From Pleionea sp. CnH1-48 (GTDB lineage: Bacteria > Pseudomonadota > Gammaproteobacteria > Enterobacterales > Kangiellaceae), in the NCBI RefSeq assembly GCF_024124665.1, contig NZ_JAMXSB010000003.1:186001-250000 (forward strand): DNA of 64,000 nucleotides, written 5' to 3'. The notes beneath the pieces were generated by a model that was not told the origin of the DNA, did not search any database, and saw only the letters and a program-made list of their open reading frames with translations. Below are positions 42,884-51,420 of this stretch, piece by piece. The first letter of the stretch is position 1; each line of letters begins with the position of its first letter. The position numbers and the translations under genes were made by a program.

Positions 42884-44983
42884 TTACTGTGCTTCACCTC
42901 GTAAAGTTACACCAGAATAGGAACTGTATGCTCGAATACTGATGTACCAGGTTCCGCTTTGTGGATTGTTGATAGTACAGGTTTCATTGTTGCCCCAACG
43001 ATAAGGACGACAGTTGTATTGGCTGGTAGTTGGCTCTGAGCCATAACGTACATAAAGATCACCATCACCACTGCCACCGGACATTTCTGCCGTCAATGTA
43101 CTCACTCCAGCACCAACATTCAGCGTGTAGTGTTTCCACTGGCCCTGACTGTCGGATAAGTTGGTCTCTTCGAAGCTTCCGCCTCCACCACCACTCACAG
43201 TGTAATCAGCGACCAACTGAACATTATCAAAAGTACTGTAGGCACGTAACATCACATAATAGCGACCTTCTTGTGCGGTGGAGAAGCTACAGTTTTCTGT
43301 ATTACCCCAACGATAAGGACGGCAATCATATTGGCTCGTAGTCGGCTCCGCACCAAAGCGCACATAAAGATCCGCATCACCACTACCGCCACTGGTATCG
43401 AAAGTTAAGTTAGAAGCGCCTGCAGGTACATCGATATAGTAATGAACTACATCGCCTTGAGTAGCACCGATGCCGCTAACGGGAACACCTTTACTTAGCT
43501 CACCACCTTGAGGAATGCTGACAGTCACCGACTCGGTATGAGTATTGGTTTTGCCATCGTTATCGGTTGCCGTTAAGCGCACTGTGTAAGTGCCATTTGC
43601 AGCGTAAGTATGTGATGGGTTTTGAGCATTTGAACTGGCGCCATCACCAAAGTCCCAACTCCAACCAACAACACTGCCATCGCTATCGGTACTAGAATCC
43701 GTAAACTGAACCATCAGCGGATTGTTGCTATCAACCACATAACTGAAATTGGCATTAGGAGCACCACTGCTGCTACCCAACGAATCCACTGCAGCACGTA
43801 AATCAATACGCCCATAACCATAAGTGTTATCAAATCCTGCACTGCCTAAATCCACCGCGGTATCGCGCAGCACTTGACGCACTTGATCATGAGTCAGCGT
43901 GTTGTCAGCGCCTAACACAGCCGCCGCAGCACCAGCGACATGAGGCGTCGCCATGGAAGTACCCGACATGGTGGTTGTGCCACCGCCATTACGATCAGAC
44001 AGCACGCTCACACCAGGAGCAGTTACATCAATTTCTGGTCCACGCTGCGAGAAGCTGGCAATGCCATCACTGCTATTGGTCGCACCAACCGCCATTGTGG
44101 TTGGATAGCGAGCAGGATATGAAATCGGAGCCGATGCACCCGAGTTCCCCGTTGCAGCCACCATTAATACACCGGCATTATAAGCTGCCTGATAAGCCGC
44201 TTCTTCTGCGCTGGTAGAACCGCTGCCACCATAACTCATATTTATCACTTTAGTGTTTTTGTTCACACACCAGTCCAATGCATTCAAAATGCTTTCGTCC
44301 GTTGCCTGACCGCTGGAGTTAAAAGCCGCAGCAATGTATAACTGTGCATCAGGAGCAACACCCACCACATCAGAACCATTTTGTTCTGCAGCGATGGTTC
44401 CCGCCACGTGGGTACCATGTCCATGCACATCGTCAGGGCCAGGCTCTCCGGCAGTACTGACACCTTCAACAAAGTTGGCGTCCAGATCAGAATGATCCGT
44501 ATCTAAGCCTGTATCGATAATACAGACTTTTACACCAGACCCCGTGGTATCGCCCCAGGTTTCGTTAGCACGAACTTTAGAAATACCATAAGGAATGGTG
44601 TCAGCCTGAATACTGGCATCAGCCGTCACTGGGCCCGGCACCGGATTGATCAAATATTTGTAGCCAGTTTCTTCAACGGTATAACCCGCTTCTTGAAGTT
44701 GCTTGGCTTGAGATACCGTCATCTTGGCAAAAGAAATGGCGCCTAGATTTTGCAGTTGTGATGAGATAGCAACTCCCGCATTCGACGCTTCACTCATCAT
44801 ATCGTGCTGTGCGTTTTGAATCAGTTGCATGCGAACCATCTGCTGAGTAATCGAGGTTGACGCTGCACTCATAGAAGGTAATTCTACATTGGAAGAAATG
44901 ACGTAGTTCTTCACTTCTTCTCCGGCAATGGCCGTTGACATTAATGCCGATAAGGACAGCACACCTGTCATTAGCTTTTTCAT
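42884..44983 (-). CDS. Secreted subtilisin-like protease (S8) with PKD and two PPC domains
   Basis: 699 residues: signal peptide (MKKLMTGVLSLSALMSTAIA), I9-like propeptide (about 25-115), S8 domain with Asp in CIIDTGLDTDHSDL, His in HGHGTHVAGTIAA and Ser in SGTSMATPHVAGAA, then a PKD domain (about 405-490, DSDGSVVGWSWDFGDG) and two pre-peptidase C-terminal (PPC) domains with CRPYRWGN repeats. Exported by Sec and probably by type II secretion. ATG 44983 is chosen because the upstream in-frame ATG forms part of its GGAG ribosome site. Divergent from an M4 protease with near-identical tail domains. Confidence 0.95.
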   Translation of the reverse strand: MKKLMTGVLSLSALMSTAIAGEEVKNYVISSNVELPSMSAASTSITQQMVRMQLIQNAQHDMMSEASNAGVAISSQLQNLGAISFAKMTVSQAKQLQEAGYTVEETGYKYLINPVPGPVTADASIQADTIPYGISKVRANETWGDTTGSGVKVCIIDTGLDTDHSDLDANFVEGVSTAGEPGPDDVHGHGTHVAGTIAAEQNGSDVVGVAPDAQLYIAAAFNSSGQATDESILNALDWCVNKNTKVINMSYGGSGSTSAEEAAYQAAYNAGVLMVAATGNSGASAPISYPARYPTTMAVGATNSSDGIASFSQRGPEIDVTAPGVSVLSDRNGGGTTTMSGTSMATPHVAGAAAAVLGADNTLTHDQVRQVLRDTAVDLGSAGFDNTYGYGRIDLRAAVDSLGSSSGAPNANFSYVVDSNNPLMVQFTDSSTDSDGSVVGWSWDFGDGASSNAQNPSHTYAANGTYTVRLTATDNDGKTNTHTESVTVSIPQGGELSKGVPVSGIGATQGDVVHYYIDVPAGASNLTFDTSGGSGDADLYVRFGAEPTTSQYDCRPYRWGNTENCSFSTAQEGRYYVMLRAYSTFDNVQLVADYTVSGGGGGSFEETNLSDSQGQWKHYTLNVGAGVSTLTAEMSGGSGDGDLYVRYGSEPTTSQYNCRPYRWGNNETCTINNPQSGTWYISIRAYSSYSGVTLRGEAQ

Positions 44984-45664
44984 CGTTATCTTCTCCATTT
45001 AATGAAGTTATTATGAGGTTTCCCTCTTTATACATTTCAGGAGTCAAGCACAGCGATCAAACAACATCCTCATAAAACCACCCCATGTACTACTCAGATC
45101 ACGATCCTATCTGTCTTATGATATTCGGATGAATCACAACAAACTGGTCTTTACACCTGAACGCGAAACGTTAGAGTTCATCAATGACGACTTGTGGATA
45201 ATGAGCCTTTAATAAAAAACTCAAAAAATGAATGGGTATCCCCTTTTTATGTGTTCATTTTTATCCTGCAAAACAATTTTTCATCACAAAAAGTAGTTTT
45301 CAATATCCAAATCAGCAAGGGCATCTGATCACAATTTTTCTTGAAATTTGTACCTTGAAAATATCAAGTTCTTGCACTTCAAAAGTTATTCAATAATGCC
45401 CTGTTTTTGGTGAAGAAATGACCTCACCTTTTTTTAAATTCTGTCTTATAGATAGATGTGCAGTCAGGATGTCTCATTCGTAAAATAATTATAAAAGTCG
45501 ATATAAACACTTAATATGCGAATGAGTTCTGCATTTGGGGCAAATATATTCATTACAAAAATAGTGATTATTAATTAAAAGTATCGATGAATTATTTGCG
45601 TAGGAACTGAGATAAAAACCAACATCATTTTTTATCTCGCACTGTTATTGGAGTAATCCAAGTT
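44984..45664. other. Divergent regulatory region between the two protease genes
   Basis: About 680 bases between the S8 and M4 protease starts with no supportable gene, AT-rich in its M4-proximal half. A dyad CTCATTCG (45473-45480) / CGAATGAG (45519-45526) with a 38-base spacer lies about 140-190 bases before the M4 start and might be a shared operator. No confident promoter boxes. Confidence 0.4.
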
Positions 45665-48082
45665 ATGAAAATTCGATCTCTCAAATGGTTTACCGCTGCC
45701 AGTTTAGCGGTTGCTAGTATCAGTTCCTTGTTTGCGGCCGAAAAAGTCAATTTAAGGCAACAATTGACCGCTTCAACTCAAACATTGCAAGCTCAAAGTT
45801 TACAACCACTATCCGATCAACAATTGCTCGCTCACTGGACTCAAGAAAACGGTCACAGTCTTCAAGCAATACGCACAACCACGGATTCTCAAGGTAGAGA
45901 ATTTAAACGTTACCGCCAGCTTTTTCAGGGAGTTCCGATTTGGGGAGAGCAAATTATTATTGCTCGAACCAACACACAAGAGATTCATCGACTCAGTGGT
46001 CATGTTATTTCTGATCTCGCCGACTCACTCACTCAGTTAAATGCAACCTTCAGTAAAAAGCGTGCTGTTAACTTAGCTCGCTCCCAACATATACTCAGCC
46101 ATGATGAGCATGCTGCTTATAGCAACGAGCAATCAGAACTGGTGATTTATATCGATGATGGCGGAGCGGCACAGCTAGCCTGGAGTGTTAACTTTTTTGC
46201 CGAAAGCCCCAATGGTGGTGAGCCCACTCGGCCTTTCTTTTTAATCAATGCTCGTAACGGCCAAATCATTAAGCAATGGGAAGGATTGGCCCATCAAGAT
46301 GCAACTGGCCCAGGCGGAAATCAGAAAACAGGCCAATACGAATACGGTACTGACTTTCCCGCGATGGAAGTCGACAGCAACTGTCGTATGAATACAACCA
46401 ATGTTCAAACACAAGATATGAATCACAGCACCTTTGGTGGCTCAGTTCATCAATTCACCTGTCCTCGCAATACACACAAAGCCATCAATGGCGCTTTTGC
46501 TCCCCTCAACGATGCTCATTATTTTGGCGGTGTGGTATTTTCTCTTTACAGCGACTGGCTAAACACCAGCCCTTTGACTCAGCAACTATTGTTGCGCGTT
46601 CACTACAGCAATAACTATGAAAATGCCTTTTGGAATGGCTCATCCATGACCTTTGGTGATGGTCAAAATACCTTCCACCCGCTCGTGAGTCTCGATGTGG
46701 TAGCTCACGAAGTTAGCCATGGATTTACCGAACAAAATTCTAACCTGACTTATTCAGGACAATCAGGAGGTATTAACGAAGCTTTCTCTGACATTGCAGG
46801 CGAAGCAGCAGAGTTCTTTATGACCGGACAAAATGATTTTCTGGTCGGTGCGCAAATTATCAAAGCCGCCAATCAAGCATTGCGTTACATGCATAACCCA
46901 CCTCTTGACGGAAAATCCATTGGTCATGCAAGCGACTATACATCGGGTATGAATGTCCACTATTCCAGTGGCGTGTTCAACAAAGCGTTTTATCTGATTG
47001 CCTCTTCAAATAATTGGAACGTGCGCAAAGCTTTCGAAATTTTTGCAAGGGCAAACCAAAACTACTGGACTTCTAGCACCAACTTTGTAGAAGGTGCTTG
47101 TGGTGTTCTCGATGCAACATCAGACTTAGGTTACGACGCGGCGACTGTTGTTGATGCTTTTAACCAAGTGGGTGTGGTGTGTCCTAATAGTGGCCCACAA
47201 GCGCCAACGGCTAACTTTAGCCATCAAGCTTCTGGTGCAGATCCATTGTCCATTCAGTTTACTGACACCAGTTCTGATACGGATGGCAATGTTGTTTCCT
47301 GGTCGTGGAATTTTGGCGATGGCAATACTTCTGCCAGTCAAAATCCCAGCAACCTCTATGCAAATGCAGGTAATTATTCTGTCTCATTAACGGTCACTGA
47401 TAACGATGGGTTAACTAACACAAAAACAGAATCCATCAGTGTGGGTGGTGCCACTGGCAATGGCGAGTTAACGAAAGGGGTTCCAGAAACAGGATTATCT
47501 GCCGCTCAAGGTGAGGAGCTTCGTTATTACATTGACGTGCCAGCAGGTGCAAGCAATTTAACCTTTGATATTTCGGGCGGCTCAGGTGATGCCGATATTT
47601 ATGTGCGCTTTGGTTCGGAGCCGACGACCTCACAATATGACTGCCGACCTTATCGCTGGGGTAATAGCGAAAACTGTACCTTCAGCACCGCACAAGAGGG
47701 TCGTTATCATGTGATGATCCGAGCCTACAGTACCTTTAGCAATTTACAGCTAGTCGCTAACTATGACGAAGGTTCCAGTGGCTCCGAGTTTACCGAAACC
47801 AATGTCTCGGCTGCTCAAGGTGAGTGGCAACACTATACGATTCAGGTAGGTGCAAACTTCAGTGAGCTGCTTGCAGAGATCAGCGGTGGCAGCGGTGATG
47901 CCGATCTTTATGTCCGCTTTGGCGCGCAACCTACTACGAGTCAATACGACTGCCGTCCGTATCGTTGGGGCAACGCCGAAACCTGTACCATCAATAACCC
48001 ACAAGCAGGTACCTGGCATATCAGTGTGAGGGCTTACAGTGCTTTTAGTGGACTCACGGTTCATGGTAAGGCGACGCCTTAA
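45665..48082 (+). CDS. Secreted M4 metalloprotease (vibriolysin-like) with PKD and two PPC domains
   Basis: Thermolysin-family zinc endopeptidase, 805 residues. Signal peptide (WFTAASLAVASISSLFA), FTP/PepSY propeptide (about 45-200), M4 domain with VVAHEVSHGFTEQ (HExxH, about residue 348), the third zinc ligand in INEAFSDIAGEAAEFF, and NVHYSSGVFNKAFY with the catalytic His. It continues with a PKD domain (about 515-590) and two PPC domains (about 600-700 and 705-803) carrying CRPYRWGN motifs. Domain tail matches the divergent S8 protease almost residue by residue. Secreted scavenging protease. Confidence 0.95.
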   Translation: MKIRSLKWFTAASLAVASISSLFAAEKVNLRQQLTASTQTLQAQSLQPLSDQQLLAHWTQENGHSLQAIRTTTDSQGREFKRYRQLFQGVPIWGEQIIIARTNTQEIHRLSGHVISDLADSLTQLNATFSKKRAVNLARSQHILSHDEHAAYSNEQSELVIYIDDGGAAQLAWSVNFFAESPNGGEPTRPFFLINARNGQIIKQWEGLAHQDATGPGGNQKTGQYEYGTDFPAMEVDSNCRMNTTNVQTQDMNHSTFGGSVHQFTCPRNTHKAINGAFAPLNDAHYFGGVVFSLYSDWLNTSPLTQQLLLRVHYSNNYENAFWNGSSMTFGDGQNTFHPLVSLDVVAHEVSHGFTEQNSNLTYSGQSGGINEAFSDIAGEAAEFFMTGQNDFLVGAQIIKAANQALRYMHNPPLDGKSIGHASDYTSGMNVHYSSGVFNKAFYLIASSNNWNVRKAFEIFARANQNYWTSSTNFVEGACGVLDATSDLGYDAATVVDAFNQVGVVCPNSGPQAPTANFSHQASGADPLSIQFTDTSSDTDGNVVSWSWNFGDGNTSASQNPSNLYANAGNYSVSLTVTDNDGLTNTKTESISVGGATGNGELTKGVPETGLSAAQGEELRYYIDVPAGASNLTFDISGGSGDADIYVRFGSEPTTSQYDCRPYRWGNSENCTFSTAQEGRYHVMIRAYSTFSNLQLVANYDEGSSGSEFTETNVSAAQGEWQHYTIQVGANFSELLAEISGGSGDADLYVRFGAQPTTSQYDCRPYRWGNAETCTINNPQAGTWHISVRAYSAFSGLTVHGKATP

Positions 48083-48098
48083 TTTATTTTCGTAAAAT

Positions 48099-48127
48099 AG
48101 AGCCTCCTACCTCATGTGGGCGGCTCT
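48099..48127. terminator. Hairpin after the M4 protease gene
   Basis: AGAGCC (48099-48104) and GGCTCT (48122-48127) can pair, with a partly structured loop. No clear U-tract on either side; possible weak terminator between convergent genes. Confidence 0.35.
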
Positions 48128-48145
48128 TGATTCCATCTAAAGAGA

Positions 48146-48454
48146 TTATTCAACTTCGACAATTTTCTTCTTTATGACATAGCATCTCGCAATCACTTCT
48201 CCCAAAATCTCAACAGGAATGCAAGTTTCGTCTAAAAAGTTATTTCCCAACGATTCAGGAGATAGGACTACCAATGTTCCAAAACCTTCCTCACCTGCAC
48301 TGATGCATGGAGGATCTATATTTTGGATACTAGCTAAAGTTCCTTTTCCATCGTACTTCAAAGAAAAGTTGCTGTTATGGAGAATTAGATACTCTTGCCC
48401 CACGAACTTATCTCTGACAATTTTTACTTCCGCAACGAGCTTTGTTAATGCCAT
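48146..48454 (-). CDS. Small protein of unknown function, possibly EF-Tu domain III-like
   Basis: 102 residues, soluble, no signal peptide. The order of predicted strands and the segments LVAEVKIVRDKF, GFGTLVVLSPE and IPVEILGEVIARCYV loosely recall small beta-barrel proteins related to EF-Tu domain III (F.I.EGG..IARG pattern). No catalytic motif is visible. ATG 48454 has AGGAGA upstream, better than a start nine codons earlier. The gene stands alone, convergent with the M4 protease gene. Function not known. Confidence 0.6.
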   Translation of the reverse strand: MALTKLVAEVKIVRDKFVGQEYLILHNSNFSLKYDGKGTLASIQNIDPPCISAGEEGFGTLVVLSPESLGNNFLDETCIPVEILGEVIARCYVIKKKIVEVE

Positions 48455-48833
48455 GACTGAATCTCCTGAAGGTCGGGTCATATATCAGAGAAGTCACGAC
48501 TCAAAAATTACACTCTTTTGAATCGTGATTTTCATGTAACTCTCGAGAATTACACTGTGACTCTATGCAGCTTAACCTGAAGTCACCAGCTCCAAAATGC
48601 CTCTAAAAAGTGAGAGCAACAACAAATCCTATTTAACTTTCTCATTAACTTTTTTATTAGCCCTTTATTACGCGAATAAAAACAATCAATTACCGACTTA
48701 ACCAAGACATTAACTCAAATATATATTTAAGTTAACTTTTTCAACCACTGACCAGATACATTGGCGCTCGCTGAATCGCTAACCTTAGCAGACTCAGTTA
48801 TGATCAAAACAATTAACAGGAAGGATATAAAAA
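48455..48833. other. Intergenic region with a 13-bp near-perfect inverted repeat
   Basis: Divergent gap between the small unknown gene (minus) and the secreted small-protein gene (plus). It holds TCACGACTCAAAA (48493-48505) and TTTTGAATCGTGA (48515-48527), arms of 13 bases with one mismatch and a 9-base loop, followed on the plus strand by TTTTC. AATTACACT occurs twice nearby. No RNA gene is recognised with confidence. Confidence 0.45.
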
Positions 48834-49220
48834 ATGAAAATATTTGCAACTGCGATAGCCTTGTTACTAAGTTCAGTCAGTGGCTCAACTTATGCAGCCT
48901 CCGGCGAGTTTTCGGGTAACTGGACGATCACTCTGGATAAAACACTAGATAACTATGTATCATCTCAACTTGTTTATACTTTTGATATGAACTCTCATCA
49001 CAATATGTTTACGGCTGTTTATACCGGAATTAATAATGATAGTTTTCTGGAAGGTAGAACCTACTTTAGCTCTGCCCGCACCACTCAATTAATTCAAGCG
49101 GTTCACGTAGACAGTACTTATTATCGTGTGTACTCAGGAAAGAAAGTAGCACACAACCATTATGAAGGTGTTTGGTACGACAATGCAGGTCAGTCTGGTG
49201 ACTTCCGTTTAAAAAAATAA
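48834..49220 (+). CDS. Small secreted protein of unknown function
   Basis: 128 residues with signal peptide MKIFATAIALLLSSVSGSTY/AA. The mature part is rich in beta-strand pattern and aromatic residues (FSGNWTITLDKTLDNYV, VYTFDMNSHHNMFTAVYTG, YEGVWYDNAGQSGDFRLKK), resembling a small lipocalin-like or streptavidin-like barrel. This is a weak impression. A strong AGGAAGGA ribosome site precedes the ATG. Convergent with the LamG-type membrane regulator gene. Function unknown. Confidence 0.7.
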   Translation: MKIFATAIALLLSSVSGSTYAASGEFSGNWTITLDKTLDNYVSSQLVYTFDMNSHHNMFTAVYTGINNDSFLEGRTYFSSARTTQLIQAVHVDSTYYRVYSGKKVAHNHYEGVWYDNAGQSGDFRLKK

Positions 49221-49226
49221 GTACCA

Positions 49227-49251
49227 GGGTGGTGGCCGAAAGCTACCACCC
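49227..49251. terminator. Hairpin between convergent genes
   Basis: GGGTGGTGGC (49227-49236) and GCTACCACCC (49242-49251) pair in nine of ten positions around CGAAA. It sits between two convergent stops; U-tracts are weak, but the strong stem fits a shared terminator. Confidence 0.65.
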
Positions 49252-49259
49252 ATTTAGTG

Positions 49260-50351
49260 CTAAAGCTTCGAGTGATTTGATTTCACCAAGTCTTGTTTGC
49301 CAAGTCTCCCTTTAAACAGATAAAGGTCTTCTATTTCACCAATAAATGCCACGTTTTCATTTTGATGTCGTCCAATCAATAAATTCGCTTTATTATCGAT
49401 ACCGCCCTGTAGCGAAAATTGATGAGTTTGATAGATCACTTTTCCATCAAGATAAAGTTTTATTTCTGGACGGTTGTGATGTCGCTCAACGCTGACTCCT
49501 ATCTCATGCCAATGACCATCAGCGACGTTAGGAGAAGATGGTAAAAAAATGTTTTGCCAACCAGCATAAGCATCCCCTAGCTGAAAAAGCAAACGGCCTT
49601 CATAGATCATGAATAAAAACCCAGTCACCGGAGGCTCCATATCTCTCTTATCTACAACAGTTGCATGCGCTTTATTTGTTTTCACTCTCGCAGATATAGA
49701 AAAGTTAGAACCATTAAAATTCAGCGCATCACTATGTTCTATAACAATAGCATCATCAGCACTATTAAACTTTCGACTTTCGATTAAAGAAAAAGCCATA
49801 GGGCTTGAATTAGATGCTTGCTCAACATCTATGATAACGGGCTTCTTAAATTCACTATCAAAAGCCTTGTGATAGATAACAGCAACGATTAAGCAACAAA
49901 CAAATGCAGCAACCACTCCCTGAGCAAGCCCTTGGCTTTTCTTAGTCTTCGGAGTTAAAGGCTCTACCTCAACTTCTTCAAATGTTTTATTAGCATCTTT
50001 TGAGCAAGATGGCAGATTAAGTTGGTACCCTTTTTTGGGGTGGGTAGTAATCCACTCGGCCTGCTCATCTTGTTGCTGAAGCAGTTTTCTTAATTTATTA
50101 ATGACGCGATAAATTGCATGATTGCCAACACATTTTCCAGACCATACCTTGTCAGAGAGTTCATCCAGACTCACAGGTGTATGAGCATTCTGATAGAGAT
50201 AATAAAGTACCTGCATCTGTCGAGCTTCAATAAAAAGAGACTTGTCATTGATGATGACTTGGTTTTTTAATGGGACAAACTGCATTGAGCCAACAAAAAA
50301 ACTGGCAAAAACGGAGTCATCAACAGCATCGCAAGATAATTGAGTGTTCAT
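49260..50351 (-). CDS. ToxR/CadC-like membrane regulator with periplasmic LamG/concanavalin-like domain
   Basis: 363 residues. N-terminal OmpR/ToxR winged helix (about 20-115: SLFIEARQMQVLYYLYQNAH, LDELSDKVWSGKCVGNHAIY, INKLRKLL, ITTHPKKGYQLNLP), one transmembrane helix (about 143-162, AQGVVAAFVCCLIVAVIY), then a periplasmic LamG-like jelly-roll (about 185-355: FNGSNFSISARVKT, GHWHEIGVSVERHHNRPEIK, LYLDGKVIY, LLIGRHQNENVAFIGEIEDL). Such folds bind glycans or proteins, so it probably senses a carbohydrate or envelope ligand and controls genes from the membrane. Targets unknown; nearest candidate is the secreted small-protein gene. Confidence 0.82.
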   Translation of the reverse strand: MNTQLSCDAVDDSVFASFFVGSMQFVPLKNQVIINDKSLFIEARQMQVLYYLYQNAHTPVSLDELSDKVWSGKCVGNHAIYRVINKLRKLLQQQDEQAEWITTHPKKGYQLNLPSCSKDANKTFEEVEVEPLTPKTKKSQGLAQGVVAAFVCCLIVAVIYHKAFDSEFKKPVIIDVEQASNSSPMAFSLIESRKFNSADDAIVIEHSDALNFNGSNFSISARVKTNKAHATVVDKRDMEPPVTGFLFMIYEGRLLFQLGDAYAGWQNIFLPSSPNVADGHWHEIGVSVERHHNRPEIKLYLDGKVIYQTHQFSLQGGIDNKANLLIGRHQNENVAFIGEIEDLYLFKGRLGKQDLVKSNHSKL

Positions 50352-50503
50352 CCTGAAAATATAAAAATGCGTTAGATAAGTGCTGATGATAACACTATTT
50401 AAACTTGAGTCTGTTTTCTTGCAACAAAATAACTCAGATAGAAATTAAGAAAAGAGCCAGAGAAAACTCATGGCTCTTTTAATTGCAATGATGTCACGGA
50501 GTT

Positions 50504-51295
50504 TTAAGGTTCAGGCTGATTCAAGCTGATAAGAGAAAACACCGCGTCGTTGGTATCATTAATGACAGCAAAGCGACCGACTTCAGGAATATCGAAAGGC
50601 CCGACACATACCTTGCCGCCAAGCTCTTTTACTTTTTCACACTGGGCATCACAGTCTTCTACCGTGAAGTAATTCATCCAATGTGAAGGCATGTCACCCC
50701 ACTCTTCGGTCATTTGCAACATGCCTCCCATCTTGCCACCGTTAGGATGAATAAATGAGGTGTAGGGCCCCATCTCCATTTCATTGGTTTCGGCCGTCCA
50801 GCCAAACAACTGACAATAAAATTCGCTGGCCGCTTTTGCATCTTTGGCCGCGAGTTCATTCCAACACAAAGAACCAGGATCATTAACTAGCTCAGCTCCG
50901 TGCATGGTATTTTTTTGCCACACGCCAAAGCGAGCACCAAAGGGATCATCCAATTGAGCCATGCGACCTGCATCTCCGGCATCTGTCGGTGGAACCACGA
51001 CCGTGGCACCCAACTTAACAGCTTGCTCTACTGTCGCATCCACATTCTCTACGGATGCATAACTGATCCAGTTAGAAGGCAACCCTTGCTCTTCCTGAGC
51101 CTCTGAACGCTGATACATGGCCCCTACGTTTAATCCTTCTCGCTGCAACATAACATATACGCCTGCATCACTCGGCATTTCAACACCTTGCCACTGCAGC
51201 AGACTGCCATAAAACTCACGCGCTTTATCCAGATCTGATGCGCATAATTCTGGCCAACAAAATACACCTGGTTCGTATGAATCTCGTTTTCCCAT
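50504..51295 (-). CDS. VOC-superfamily (glyoxalase/bleomycin resistance-like) protein, two domains
   Basis: 263 residues made of two vicinal-oxygen-chelate modules of about 120 residues: PGVFCWPELCASDLDKAREFYGSLL and PGSLCWNELAAKDAKAASEFYCQLFGW start each, and both end with a pattern like AGRMAQLDDPFGARFGVWQ / VGRFAVINDTNDAVFSLI. The layout is common in actinobacterial and proteobacterial glyoxalase-like hydroxylases of unknown substrate. A GGAG ribosome site precedes the ATG. Monocistronic on the minus strand. Confidence 0.85.
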   Translation of the reverse strand: MGKRDSYEPGVFCWPELCASDLDKAREFYGSLLQWQGVEMPSDAGVYVMLQREGLNVGAMYQRSEAQEEQGLPSNWISYASVENVDATVEQAVKLGATVVVPPTDAGDAGRMAQLDDPFGARFGVWQKNTMHGAELVNDPGSLCWNELAAKDAKAASEFYCQLFGWTAETNEMEMGPYTSFIHPNGGKMGGMLQMTEEWGDMPSHWMNYFTVEDCDAQCEKVKELGGKVCVGPFDIPEVGRFAVINDTNDAVFSLISLNQPEP

Positions 51296-51420
51296 GTCTT
51301 CGCTCCGCCCTTGTCAGTATTGTTATAAATAAAGATATCCAGCATTGATGATAAATCAATTAGAGCAAAGCCCACAGAAAACGCCAAATGATTAAATGTA
51401 AAAATTCTGTTATGGCTTGA

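Noticed and set aside
44790-45047. Minus-strand frame overlapping the start of the subtilase gene
   Set aside because: It is out of frame with the signal peptide of a clear protease gene and has no family features; a shadow frame.
48219-48521. 100-codon plus-strand frame antisense to the small unknown gene
   Set aside because: No ribosome site; the minus-strand gene has AGGAGA and better codon use.
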